64,000 nt of DNA, taken from the NCBI GenBank assembly GCA_020796225.1, contig CM036756.1, positions 64,037,644 to 64,101,643 of the forward strand, given 5' to 3'. The DNA comes from Arion vulgaris (Eukaryota > Mollusca > Gastropoda > Stylommatophora > Arionidae). A program made the position numbers and the translations under genes. Shown in pieces: positions 43,461 to 55,350 of this stretch. The first letter of the stretch is position 1. The number at the start of each line of letters is the position of its first letter. The notes beneath the pieces are model-generated. The model saw only the letters and a list, made by a program, of their open reading frames with translations, ran no database searches and was not told the DNA's origin.

Positions 43461-44054
43461 TTGAAAACTTGGCTCTCATGAGGTCTTTCGATTTTTGGAA
43501 TTCACGACGTTCTGTGTTGCTGCGACCACTCCAAAAGAAAGTGTCACCACCACCGACCCACCTGTGACAACTGTCACTGATAGAACAGTCTAGTCTAGCA
43601 CAAGGCAGCTATATCAATATCTTAGCATGCCACTTCTCTAAACGCAATTGCAGACAGTATCTCAGGTTGGTCTGTTTTTAGATTGTCAACCTCACTCTTT
43701 CGTCAAAACTAACTTTATCGGTAAGACAAGTCGAGACGAACGGAGATAATACCTGATGCAATCGATTACCATGGCTGTCTACGTGCCTGACCATGCTCTA
43801 GGCGGTACACATCGCTCTGCTCTAATCCTCATTTTTACCCATTGAGCCAGCTAGTGGCCACATTCGTGAAGTTCGCCTAATCCAGTTTTCATATTTATAA
43901 GTAGACAGTGTCTAAATTAAAGAAAGTGTAAGACATATCTCACATGGTTTAATCACTAATAAGGCGATGTAACATTTGGGCTTATTGAATTTGTTACACC
44001 TGGACTACAGGCAAGAGTTGCATATTGTAGTCATGTTCAAACTAACTAACTGTA
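43461..44054. other. No gene recognised
   Basis: Unique-looking sequence upstream of the visible RBMS exons; nothing identified. Confidence 0.45.
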
Positions 44055-44332
44055 TAACTAAGTCTTCTTCTTTGAACGCTCAATATCGACCACTTGTTAA
44101 CCACTCTTTGTGATTTGTATGTGGTCTGAGCCCAAGAGCGATTGTACGTTGTGCCAATTATGCACCTGCAAGTAGGCCATCATATCCGATTTCTGCGACG
44201 CTTTTTATTTACTAGGGTAGCATCACTAGGCTTCTAGCTCAATCGCTTCTTACGACATGCCTTGTAGGTCGCAGTGGTACTATTCTTTGCTTACCTTTCG
44301 GGGCCGGACAACACACAGGTGACTAACTAAGT
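44055..44332 (-). mobile_element. SINE-1 insertion, probable 9-bp TSD
   Basis: taactaagt flanks the element (44055-44063, 44324-44332), though both lie in aact-rich sequence. Body on minus: gaacgctcaatatcgaccac, gcccaagagcgattgtacgt, tttttatttactagggtagc, cttcttacgacatgccttgt. Confidence 0.85.
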
Positions 44333-44741
44333 AGCTATCTAACTAACAAATGAACTTACTAACTACCTAACATGTGTGTTGATTTAAAACCAGCCTGTTA
44401 ACCACTTTGATACACTCAACTTTAGGTAATTCATAGCAGGTTTGTACAAGTCTAGATAAATGCAATTAAGGAGAGAATGGTCCTCAAATCACAGGGCGTT
44501 GTTGAACACTCCAGAAGCAAGCAAACAACATGTGAATGATCTCCCACCTTGCATTACGCCTTAAAGCATGCTAGAAACAATTAATTAAAAACAGGTAATG
44601 GGTCCCCATCTCATCAAACATTTTGAAACCCTTTAGAAGCAAGCAAGTGAAGAGTTGATACCCTCAACTCATCAGACTTATTTTAGACACCATTGAAACA
44701 AGTAATTGTGGAGTTAATTTTCTCTTTCTCCCAACTCACCA

Positions 44742-45165
44742 GATGTTTTGGAGTACATTAAAAACAAGCAGTTATTTAGAAAATAATTCCCAACTCACCA
44801 GATGTTTTGGAGTACATTAAAAACAAGCAGTTATATAGAAAATAATTCCCAACTCACGAGATGTTTTGGAGTACATTAAAAACAAGCAGTTATATAGAAA
44901 ATAATTCCCAACTCACCAGATGTTTTGGAGTACATTAAAAACAAGCAGTTATATAGAAAATAATTCAAAACTCACGAGATGTTTTGGAACACATCACAAA
45001 CAAGCAGTTCTATAGAAAATAATTCAAAACTCACCGAGATGTTTTGAGTACTTTAAAAAACAAGCAGTTATTTAGAAAATAATTCAAAACTCACGAGATG
45101 TTTTGGAGTACATTAAAAACAAGCAGTTATATAAAAAATAATTCCCAACTCACGAGATGTTTTGG
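44742..45165. repeat. 59-bp minisatellite, about eight copies plus a decayed left edge
   Basis: gatgttttggagtacattaa starts at 44742, 44801, 44860, 44919, 44978 and on to 45156, with caagcagttatatagaaaat and aattccc(a)actcac. Much looser relatives run leftward from 44500 (aagcaagcaa, caactcatcag), so the array degrades on that side. Confidence 0.94.
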
Positions 45166-45380
45166 AAAACAGAAATAAAAATTAAGAGTAAATTTACAAC
45201 AACTCTCCAGGTCTAAGATATAACAGTACCGTGTCTTAGACAATAATAAGAGTTTCATGAAAGAGGGATCAAACACAGATAACAAATAGTAGTGCGGTAA
45301 ACTATGCGGTAGAAACAGGAACAAAAACAATGTATCTATACTAGGCAGCATTCTTGGTAATCAGTTTTAGCTGAAAGTGT

Positions 45381-46649
45381 AAGCGGATCAGTGGCAGCTA
45401 GTGATTATTTTTGTTGGTGGGGCCAGACAGAAATGTTCGGAAAAATCATGGTTTCGGTTAGGATATATTTTAATGTATAAAATAATAAATACACGTTACA
45501 CCTTATTTTTGTAGAAAATTTTAGCCACAAAATCCAACCAACCATGAACAAGTCACATAAAAATAAAATAAAAACTGTTCCAACCAAGAGGAAAGGAAGC
45601 TCTTCTAGAAGAGGTATGAAGCGATGCAGAGAAAGCCGCAAGGAGTCTACACCGCAGATTATCTTCCTTTCACCTAGGAAAAGCTCCAGAATTGGCACCT
45701 GGAATGTTAGAAGTATGTATCAAATGAGAAAGACAGCACAGGTTGTAAATGAGATGAAATTTCACGGATTGGCATCTTGGGATTATGTGAAACTAGGTGG
45801 AATGGTGCAGGCAAACAACGTCTAAACACAGGAGAAACAATGCTGTTCTCAGGCCATATGGAAGAAAATGCCCCCCCTAGTGAAGGAGTGGCTTTAATGC
45901 TATCTAAAGAAGCGGAGAAGGCACTAATAAAATGGGAAGCAGTGAGACAACTCGATCTCCTGAAATCCACTTCAAGAGGTAGAATCATACACATATTTGG
46001 GCAGCAACGTAGACAAAGAGAGTGGAACAGATAGAGATGTTAAAATAAGAATACATAAGGCAAGAGGAGCTTTCATTGCACTTGGAAACATTTGGAAGTC
46101 CAAAGAAATCAAATCTAGAACAAAATTCGGATATTTAACTCTAATGTTAAAGCAGTTCTACTGTATGGGTCAGAAACATGGAGAACAACTAAAACAATAG
46201 GCATAAATTGCAAACATTCATCAACTGGTGTCTGCGCAGAATAGAGGAATAAGATGGTATGATAGGGTCACAAATGAGGAACTTATGGGAGAACAAGACA
46301 GATTCCAGTGAACGAACAGGTTAAAAAGACGCTGGCGCTGGATAGGACACACTTTGCTAAAACCGGAGGAATATAACAAGAAGGGTCCTTGCCTGGAACC
46401 CGCAGGGACAGCGAAAGAAGGGAGGCCGAGAAATACATGGAGACGAGATTTGGAGGCGGAGATCAACAATATAAAGAAGAGCTGGAGGAGCTGCAGGAGA
46501 TAGCTAGAGATAGGAAGACTTGGCATGAGTTGGTTGAGGGCCTATGCCCAACCCGGGGTAAAAAGGCAAAGAGAGAGAGAGAGAACACCTTATTTTTGGT
46601 TTGGGCTGGCCCCACTGGCCCTTAATGACGAGCCACCACTGAAGCGGAT
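45381..46649 (+). mobile_element. MITE-h copy with perfect 8-bp TSD, holding a LINE-A
   Basis: The element runs 45389-46641 between exact aagcggat copies (45381-45388 and 46642-46649). Left end cagtggcagctagtgatt, right end tgacgagccaccactg. Without the LINE it would be about 165 bp like its siblings: ggtggggccagacagaaatg and ttcggaaaaatcatggtttc on one side, ccccactggcccttaatgac on the other. Confidence 0.93.
45498..46598 (+). mobile_element. LINE-A with internal deletion, 14-bp TSD, nested in MITE-h
   Basis: acaccttatttttg is exact at 45498-45511 and 46585-46598; the insert is 45512-46584. The 5' part encodes an AP-endonuclease start: RIGTWNVRSMYQMRKTAQVV, NEMKFHGL, then after a frameshift LGLCETRWNGAGKQRLNTGE and TMLFSGHMEENAPPSEGVAL. 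It then jumps near 46035 to the far C-terminal end: [53 protein letters not shown] and WNPQGQRKKGRPRNTW. The polymerase palm is absent. The tail is (ga)n. It is incapable of autonomous movement but kept both ends. Confidence 0.93.
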
Positions 46650-46842
46650 GAACACTTACACAGTAGCTTCGTTTGCGAATTTAAACCTTCCCAAACTCAG
46701 AAAGTCGCAGAGCTCACTGTGTGGTTAGTAGACTACACAATCAATTCTATTATATAATGAACACTGTAAGTTAGCTAAAATTCATATAATGACACAACGC
46801 TGTTTTGCTGAGATCTGCTTTAGAAAAATGGTGACCATTTAA

Positions 46843-47165
46843 CCCTTTGCCTCTCTGAACTGATATACTGTCTCATACTAAGATACAGAGGAGTTTCAGG
46901 GTTGTGAATCTCACTCGCTGACCAGATTGAGCGAGATGGGTGTCGATATTGTGCAGCCCGAAAAGAATGACATACCAAAATGTGCAAAGAAATTGATTAA
47001 TCATCATCGAACTGGCGTGTTGGGCTGCTGGACGCTGCTGGATTTCTTAAGACGGAGATTGTAGCACATATGGACGTGTCCGGAATGCTATGATGATAAT
47101 CCTCATATAACTGATAACTGATACTGGCTCACGAAACTGTTTGAGATGATGCAAAACTTGTATAC
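46843..47165 (+). mobile_element. MITE-p fragment with repeat Y inside
   Basis: ttaa at 46839-46842 precedes ccctttgcctctctgaactg and atatactg. After repeat Y (46915-47098: cgagatgggtgtcgatattg, gcagcccgaaaag, gaactggcgtgttgggctgc) the MITE text resumes: gatactggctcacgaaactg and gatgatgcaaaacttgtata. Confidence 0.6.
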
Positions 47166-47170
47166 TGGAT

Positions 47171-47412
47171 CGCCGTGTGGTACCGGAACCCTGCAAGGAA
47201 GCCAAGAATAGCGCCTACAATTCATGTCCAAGAAGCGACTGATGTAGGACCTAGGAAGCTACCCTAGTAAATAAAAAGCATCGCAGAAATCGGATGTGCT
47301 GGCCTACTTGTAGACGCATAACTGGCACAACGTACAATCGCTCTCTTGATCCTACAAATCCACAGAGTGGTTAACAAGTGGTCGTCGATATGGAGCGTTC
47401 AAAGAAGAAGCT
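47171..47412 (+). mobile_element. SINE-1 copy
   Basis: ccggaaccctgcaaggaagc, gactgatgtaggacctagga, agctaccctagtaaataaaa, gcgcagaaatcgg-like block, cgcataactggcacaacgta, ggtcgtcgatatggagcgtt, caaagaagaag tail. Confidence 0.88.
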
Positions 47413-47478
47413 AATAATCATGCAGTGACCTTATGCTGATTCTACGAGGTTAGCTTTAGAACAAAAAATAGTGATCAT

Positions 47479-47904
47479 TTAACCCCTTCGCCTCTCTGAA
47501 CCAATATACTAGCTCACGAAACTTTTTAAGATTACACAAAGCATGTGTACTGGATGATTCAGTATTTTATTTTATCGCAAGTCTGCTATGACTTAGGGCG
47601 TAGTCATGGCGCTTCACACGGCGCATTTGACGGATTGTTGCTTTTGTTTACTTCAGTGGGAGCCGTGCTGTGCTATGATACAGAAGGCGGTCGCATCACG
47701 CGGCATCGTATGGGATGGGGGGAGGGCGGCATAAGCAGCAAAATCTAAATCACAATTGAAAGTTATTTTAAAGAAAAAACATTTAAGTGGCGGCATTTCG
47801 AAGACTTGCACCATACTGAGAAAATATACCGCACGGTTCTGCTTCAGTGTACATTAGAATATAACTGTGTCCAAATATAAACATTTACGGCGTGAAAGGG
47901 TTAA
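47479..47904 (+). mobile_element. MITE-p, piggyBac-like, with TTAA TSDs
   Basis: ttaa at 47479-47482 and 47901-47904 bounds a 418-bp element that starts ccccttcgcctctctgaacc and ends ggcgtgaaaggg. CCC starts and TTAA targets are characteristic of piggyBac-group elements. The terminal repeats match imperfectly. The interior (atttaagtggcggcatttcg, ataccgcacggttctgcttc) recurs at 11.5-12.0 kb. A 67-residue plus ORF is not transposase. Confidence 0.72.
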
Positions 47905-48394
47905 TAACCGGTGATAAAGCTATGAGAGCTGTAGATTTATACAAATTTGAAACCAACAGAAGACATAACTGTCCGACGTACATAAATACCAATTAGAACA
48001 AAGTAGAAAGGTTACGACTACGACAAAGTAGATGTGAAGTAAAGTGGAACCGTCAAAGGCAAAATAATGTGCGGACAAAGAACGCATTAAAAACTGAACA
48101 TAGAAGAGATCAAAAGAGTCACTGATCTAAAAAGAATATAAGAAAAAGCATGAAAGACAGATAATGTAAAGGATATTTTTGAATGCGAAACATATTACTA
48201 CTGACATGGGACTTATAAGCATACCATTAAATAAAATAACACATACATAAATTGTATTTAGTATTGTCGTCATTATTTGATTATAATCCAGCCACACACC
48301 CTGTCTTGTTACATTAACCACAGGCCTTAAAGAATTAACTTAAATTAGTATTGTGATATGGGGGGTGATTATTGATTACTGTTTGAAGGGAGAT
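47905..48394. other. No gene recognised
   Basis: AT-rich; nothing identified. Confidence 0.45.
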
Positions 48395-49190
48395 GACTAC
48401 ACATTGTTGTGTTAAGGGAGGTGATCAATGATTGATGTACCAAGGAAGGTGAACACTAATTTTTGTGTCAACTGATGTGATTCTTGATTGTTGTGTCGAG
48501 ATAAGCGAGCACTGACTGAGTCAAATGAGGTGATCACATAATGAGTCAAGTGAGGTGATAACTGATTGCTATGTCAAGTGAGGTGATATCTGATTGCTAT
48601 GTCAAGTGAGGTGATATCTGATTGTTATGTCAAGTGAGGTGATCACATAATGAGTCAAGTGAGACGACCACTGATTGTTGTCTAAAGCGAGGAGACCACT
48701 AATTGTTGTCTCAAGTGCGGCGACCACTGATTGCTGTCTCAAGTGAGAGGACCACTGATTGCTGTCTCAAGTGAGACGACCACTGATTGTTGTGTCACGT
48801 GAGGTGACCATAGATTATTGAGTCTAGGGAGGTGACAACAGAATATTAAGTCTAGGGAGGTGACCACAGATTATTGAGTTTGGGGAGTTGACTACATACT
48901 ATTGAGTCTAGGGAGGTGACCACAGATTATTGAGTCCAGGGAGGTGACTACAGATTATTGAGTCCAGGGAGGTGATCCCAGATTATTGAGTCTATGGAGG
49001 TGACCACAGAGTATTACGTCTAGGGAGTTGATCACAGAGTATTACGTCTAGGGAGTTGATCACAGAGTATTACGTCTAGGGAGTTGATCACAGAGTATTA
49101 CGTCTAGGGAGTTGATCACAGAGTATTACGTCTAGGGAGTTGATCACCGATTATTAAGTCTAGGGAGGTTATCACTGAATGAGTCCAGCA
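48395..49190. repeat. 28-bp minisatellite with graded homogeneity
   Basis: Left units are loose (gattgttgtgtcaagtgagg), the middle ones read tgaccacagattattgagtc + tagggagg, and the right ones are identical: gggagttgatcacagagtat + tacgtcta repeated five times (49020-49145). The period of the clean part is exactly 28. Confidence 0.93.
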
Positions 49191-49827
49191 GGTGACAACA
49201 TTCTGTTGTTGTGAGAAGTAGCACCCAACTCGAGAGAATATACATTTATTTTAAAAAAAAGCTGTGTACCGCTGTTGTACAATTAGCCTAATTTTTAAAA
49301 AAATACATAAAACCCAAATCAGCGACAAATATATGTGGACAACTAATAAATACCAACCAGATTTGCTAGGATAAAGATGAAGGAATTCGTAAAAGAATTT
49401 CTACTTCAGGGATCAATGACTTGTATTAATGCCCAGTACCCATTAGCGAACAAAACCAGATATTCTGATGTGACTAAATCGACCTCTTAACGGACAAAGC
49501 TTAAGGTCAACTTGTCAAGTATAAGAATGTCCCTAGTCAAAAAAAAAATAAAAAAATAAAAAGACATAGTAGGCAAATGTTGTGCTGAAAAAATACCATA
49601 TGCATCTATTTCTCTACAATTCGTTGTTTCTTTTTTAAATCACATTTATGCTCTCGTATAAGTAACAAGCAGTTTACGTATAAGTAATTACAAAAATAAT
49701 ATCCACGTCCATCTCTAATTATAATCAAGATACATCAAGATGTTACTTATTTTAAAACACACATAGATACACAACCATGTATAACTGCACACAAACAAAT
49801 AAATATATGCACATATCCTTCAATATG
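49191..49827. other. No gene recognised
   Basis: A-rich patches (49250, 49540) and unique-looking AT-rich DNA. Confidence 0.45.
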
Positions 49828-49913
49828 TGCATATATATATCAATATAATTGTTTTTATAGGTCTATGTGCATATATATATATATATATCAGTATAATTGT
49901 TTTTATAGGTCTA

Positions 49914-49997
<84 letters not shown>

Positions 49998-50021
49998 AGT
50001 ATAATTGTTTTTATAGGTCAA

Positions 50022-50073
<52 letters not shown>

Positions 50074-50097
50074 TATATTGTTTTCGTAGTTCTATAT

Positions 50098-50144
<47 letters not shown>

Positions 50145-50182
50145 GATATATATATATCAGTATAATTGTTTTTATAGGTCTA

Positions 50183-50224
<42 letters not shown>

Positions 50225-50245
50225 TATAATTTTTTTATAGGTCTA

Positions 50246-50287
<42 letters not shown>

Positions 50288-50374
50288 TATAATTGTTTTT
50301 GATAGTTGTATGTGCATATATTCTTCTTTGCTCTGAGTTATATGTGCATATAGAACTTCTAAAAAATAATGATA

Positions 50375-50458
<84 letters not shown>
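49828..50458. repeat. Compound (TA)n microsatellite with a conserved spacer
   Basis: Long TA runs are separated by near-identical spacers tcagtataattgttttta + taggtctatgtgca (six or so copies). It is therefore a tandem array of a unit [spacer + (TA)n], not one simple run. The YIYIYI ORFs are meaningless. Confidence 0.96.
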
Positions 50459-50459
<1 letters not shown>

Positions 50460-50821
50460 TATCATCCACTGCTACAAAACAAAGAACAAAAATGTATTCA
50501 CATATCGCACATTACAGAACAAAAATGTATTCACATATCGCACATTACAGAACAAAAAATGTCTTCATTTTTAACTTCTTTCTTCGCATTCTAATTCTGT
50601 TGAACGATAACTATTCATAATTTTGATAAAATAATTATAATTTGCAAATATGTATACATAAAACCAGCGATGGTTTTTCTCTGAGATATTTGAACGAAGA
50701 ATGTATTTTATGTTTCCATGTGTCAGCTATAATTTGAAGAACCTGTTCTAGTCATCTTTATTAAAAATTGTTCCACAATATTTGTTCTATATGAGTTTTT
50801 AAATAACTGGGTGTTCTCAAA

Positions 50822-51000
50822 CAGCTCCGTCCCCTTCGGCAGTAATGTCGAAAGTGCTGAAAAACAAACATGACCTCCGTAGCTCCAGCAACAATCCTAG
50901 GGAACTCATGAAATAATTGTACATGTGACTCGTTCTGGATTCGAACTCACAACCTTCAGACTGACAGACAAACGTTGTAACCACTTTACCATATATCTCC
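50822..51000 (-). mobile_element. SINE-C copy
   Basis: Minus strand: head gtaaagtggttacaacgttt (A box) and gtgagttcgaatccagaacg (B box), gattgttgctggagctacgg, then the gaaggggacggag end. Shorter in the middle than other copies. Confidence 0.75.
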
Positions 51001-51054
51001 AGTATTTATAAACTTTAAATATCCCCATAGTGAGACTTATATTGTCAACTATAT

Positions 51055-51307
51055 CTTCTTCAAACGCTCAACATCGACCACTTGTTAATCACTCTGTGGG
51101 ATTTGTATATGATCTCAGCCTAAGAGCGATTGTACGTTGTGCCATTTATGCGCCTACAAGTAGACTAGCAAATCCGTTTTCTGCGTTGCTTTTTATTTAC
51201 TAGGGTAGCTTCTCGAAGTCCTACATCAGTCACCTCTTACGACATGCCTTGTAGGTGACAGTTGTACTATTCTTTGTTTCCCTTCCGGGCCTCGGCAACA
51301 CACGAGT
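51055..51307 (-). mobile_element. SINE-1 copy
   Basis: cgctcaacatcgaccacttg, gcctaagagcgattgtacgt, tgcgcctacaagtagactag, tttttatttactagggtagc, cacctcttacgacatgcctt, cgggcctcggcaacacac. Confidence 0.9.
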
Positions 51308-52516
51308 GATTATAAACTAAATAAAATATGGTTATAAAGTAAATCACACATACGATGTTTAATAAAAGAAATAATATACTACCACCTTTACGGAACGAAC
51401 AGATAACTTTCCACTTGTACCCACTAACGTATATCCTGGCTACACCACACACTGTTTTAGCAATCTCTTACGTTCTATACGCTACAGAGCATAAATAACA
51501 TCTAGTGCCTCGTTTCAACAATGCGGTTGTTAAAAAAATGTTAGCTATGGGAACTAAGTGTAATCTTGCCAGCTAGCAAATGACTATCCTTACGAATCCA
51601 GTCGCGGCCTACAAACTTGCACACCCTCCACATCGCCGCCTTCTTAATGTGCACTATAATCTACACACACTTACAGTTTTCTTGTTAAAGGTCGAAGGTC
51701 CTGAAGGTTGTCGTGAAATAATTCGAAGGCTTTGTAAGGAAATTTGAGCCTCGTTCCATTCTGCTCCGAGTCTTTGAATATGAGATGACTAGAGCGAGAG
51801 AAATCAGTTCCACTTGTTGCACAAGTATATTACACAAGTGACTATCACTATGATAATGAGTATTAATTAGCGATATAGGGACAGAATTACCTCACTACTA
51901 ACTCTGCCATTTCGTAAACTATCAATTACTCTAGTCGTTACTAGACTGAGTATTACTTACACAGTTCGTTTATCTGACATGAAAAGCAACACGCTCTGAT
52001 ACATGATATAGAGTGGTACACGTTGTGAAGTGATAAACTTAACATATGTTATCAACTTATCCTGCTCTTGTTATCAATGTTAACCTGTGAACAGTTAATG
52101 ATAATTTCACACTATCATCATTATTTCAAACACACAAGATACTGCACTATCATTTTTCATAATTTATCAGCAAGTAATAATATGACACGTTTCACATCAG
52201 ATTTTCCAAGAACTAGTCAAAGAGTAATTTTATTTTCTACGAAATGTTTCCAAGCCACTTTCTAAATATTGTTTGCATTTTTCTTCTCAAACTGTTTAAA
52301 AAAGAAAAAACACGCTGATAATATTTGTTCATCTTAATCCTCGTGGTGCAAGATACTGTTTCCCTAGCCGGTTCCACTCAAGTGCCTGTCTAATGACACT
52401 CGTTTGTGTCTTCAGCAGGGTGTTTGCCCGATCCCCCTAATTTCTCCTTATGACCTGGGTCATCATGGGTACCTGCTTTATTGTTATCCACAGTTTTGAG
52501 TTGCCCATATGTTCAA
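51308..52516. other. No gene recognised
   Basis: No exon or element identified. ORFs at 51267 (minus) and 52068 (plus) lack motifs. Confidence 0.45.
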
Positions 52517-53775
52517 CCATCTCATTCTGAGAATCAGTCCAAGATATATTCCTACCATCTCATTCTGAGAATCAGTCCAAGATATATTCCTACCATCTCA
52601 TTCTGAGAATCAGTCCAAGATATATTCCTACCATCTCATTCTGAGAATCAGTCCAAGATATATTCCTACCATCTCATTCTGAGAATCAGTCCAAGATATA
52701 TTCCTACCATCTCATTCTGAGAATCAGTCCAAGATATATTCCTACCATCTCATTCTGAGAATCAGTCCAAGATATATTCCTACCATCTCATTCTGAGAAT
52801 CAGTCCAAGATATATTCCTACCATCTCATTCTGAGAATCAGTCCAAGATATATTCCTACCATCTCATTCTGAGAATCAGTCCAAGATATATTCCTACCAT
52901 CTCATTCTGAGAATCAGTCCAAGATATATTCCTACCATCTCATTCTGAGAATCAGTCCAAGATATATTCCTACCATCTCATTCTGAGAATCAGTCCAAGA
53001 TATATTCCTACCATCTCATTCTGAGAATCAGTCCAAGATATATTCCTACCATCTCATTCTGAGAATCAGTCCAAGATATATTCCTACCATCTCATTCTGA
53101 GAATCAGTCCAAGATATATTCCTACCATCTCATTCTGAGAATCAGTCCAAGATATATTCCTACCATCTCATTCTGAGAATCAGTCCAAGATATATTCCTA
53201 CCATCTCATTCTGAGAATCAGTCCAAGATATATTCCTACCATCTCATTCTGAGAATCAGTCCAAGATATATTCCTACCATCTCATTCTGAGAATCAGTCC
53301 AAGATATATTCCTACCATCTCATTCTGAGAATCAGTCCAAGATATATTCCTACCATCTCATTCTGAGAATCAGTCCAAGATATATTCCTACCATCTCATT
53401 CTGAGAATCAGTCCAAGATATATTCCTACCATCTCATTCTGAGAATCAGTCCAAGATATATTCCTACCATCTCATTCTGAGAATCAGTCAGATATATTCC
53501 TACCATCTCATTCTGAGAATCAGTCCAAGATATATTCCTACCATCTCATTCTGAGAAACTATCGTAGACCTATTTCTACCTTCTCATTCTGAGAATCCAC
53601 CAAAGACGTATTCCTACCCTCATTCTGAGAATCAGCCGAAGACATATACCTACGATCTCATTCTGAGAATCAGCCGAAGACATATACCTACGATCTCATT
53701 CTGAGAATCAGCCGAAGACATATACCTACGATCTCATTCTGAGAGTCCGTCGTTGACATATACTGACATAGGTCT
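52517..53775. repeat. 38-bp satellite, 27 near-identical copies plus decayed right edge
   Basis: ccatctcattctgagaatca + gtccaagatatattccta repeats at 52517, 52555 and so on. Twenty-seven units to 53540 are identical but for one 2-base deletion (about 53488). From 53541 six diverged units follow (ccttctc..., then three cgatctcattctgagaatca + gccgaagacatataccta, then one more). The left edge is abrupt. Confidence 0.97.
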
Positions 53776-54305
53776 GAATCTTATTTGTATTTAATTTGGT
53801 GACTCGCCACGTTTTCGAGAGATACAACAAAAGAATGGTTTCACATTTGAGTTGACTATCCACATCTTACTGATAATATGTGTTTGTAACTCTACATTTG
53901 GTGTTGTACATTGCAGATTATTGTTACATGGAATCGAGAATGCATATTTAATAACAGTGTACGACAATTATTTCCAAAACAGTAAATGTGTGCTACCTCT
54001 TGCAAAGAAATTAACCACAGTCGTCAAAACACAGCAATCACTGCCAGCGTGGGCGTCGTGATGTGACCGTTACATGCTTTTAATATGTAATTTGCAGACC
54101 AATTTTAGCACGCTGCCAGAACTAGAGCACTAGGACAGACATAGGTTCTCAGAGTTTGAGATGTTGTGCACATAGAGAACAGTCTGTTGTTTTTATTTAC
54201 TATGCTATAAATCATAGATTCCCTAACTCTTACGGTCCACCGCCCACTTTTCCCAACATAAACTTTGTAACGCCCCTCCCTATTATAACAGTTTTCCAAC
54301 CCCAC

Positions 54306-54310
<5 letters not shown>

Positions 54311-54372
<62 letters not shown>
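54311..54372. repeat. (TA)n microsatellite
   Basis: About 30 uninterrupted AT dinucleotides. Confidence 0.97.
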
Positions 54373-54819
54373 TCTACACTCACTTTGACATAGAAAAATT
54401 ATGTATATTTCTGTCATATATGGTCAATTTTCAAATGGTTATATACATGAAATAGAAAATTGATGAAAAAATGGATCGTGTAAGGTGGGCTCAAATTTTT
54501 AATAATTTTTCAAAAGAAAAATCAAGAAAAAACTCCCCCCAAATCCTTCTGAACCCACCATCGCCCCCATGGAAAGCTTCAGCGCCCACAGGGGAAGGGG
54601 GCAGGTACCGCCCACTTTGGGACACGCTGCTATAAATAATGATGAAAGTGTTAGAATATTACGTGCTTATAGATTTTGTGTGTGAGTGAGAGAGAGATCG
54701 AGATCTTACCATATAGAAAGCACTTATACTAAAGAATATAACATCAGCCTAAAGTTTGCACACTGTCACCTTTTCATTGTATACTATATATTCATATATT
54801 GTGGCCACATTACATGTCA

Positions 54820-55000
54820 ATGTGGTTTACAGAAGTAATAACTGAGTGCATGGTTCCAGGAGGACAACACATTGGGACTGTGAAAACTACAGAGACAACA
54901 GGACATTAAGGAAACCTTGAACACCACGACAGAAGAAGCGGAAGAACTGGCTAGAAACCGGCTGCAAGATAGATAGAGCGAGCACCGTAGGTGACGTAAC
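54820..55000 (+). pseudogene. Possible LINE polymerase tail
   Basis: Plus text reads CMVPGGQHIGTVKTTET, then GNLEHHDRRSGRTG, loosely like the GG(Q/R)..RYKDTLK..L end of Jockey-type LINEs. Very decayed. Confidence 0.3.
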
Positions 55001-55350
55001 ACATTAGATGTGAGCTGATTTGCGTATCACGGTAGCGTGTTCACTTCCCAGTGCAAATCATTCTCTAGTTACCCAGATGAATATATGTTACCCCACCTTG
55101 CAGTTTAAAAAATTATGGAATGCCCTACAATACACCAAATAAACTAAAGTAACTGGAACTTGTATTTCAAAGGATAACACAATCAAGAATAAAAACGATA
55201 AAGTGCTGACAACAAATACCGAGCAGAAAAAACGATGGCAAAACTTTTTTTTTTAAATCTTAAATAGTCCTGACCATCCAGAAGTATTTAACTTTGACGA
55301 ATAGTTAATAAACAACACCCTGCGAATTAACAATTTATTAATAACTGATA

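Noticed and set aside
49827..50620. YIYIYI ORFs on both strands
   Set aside because: Translations of (TA)n.
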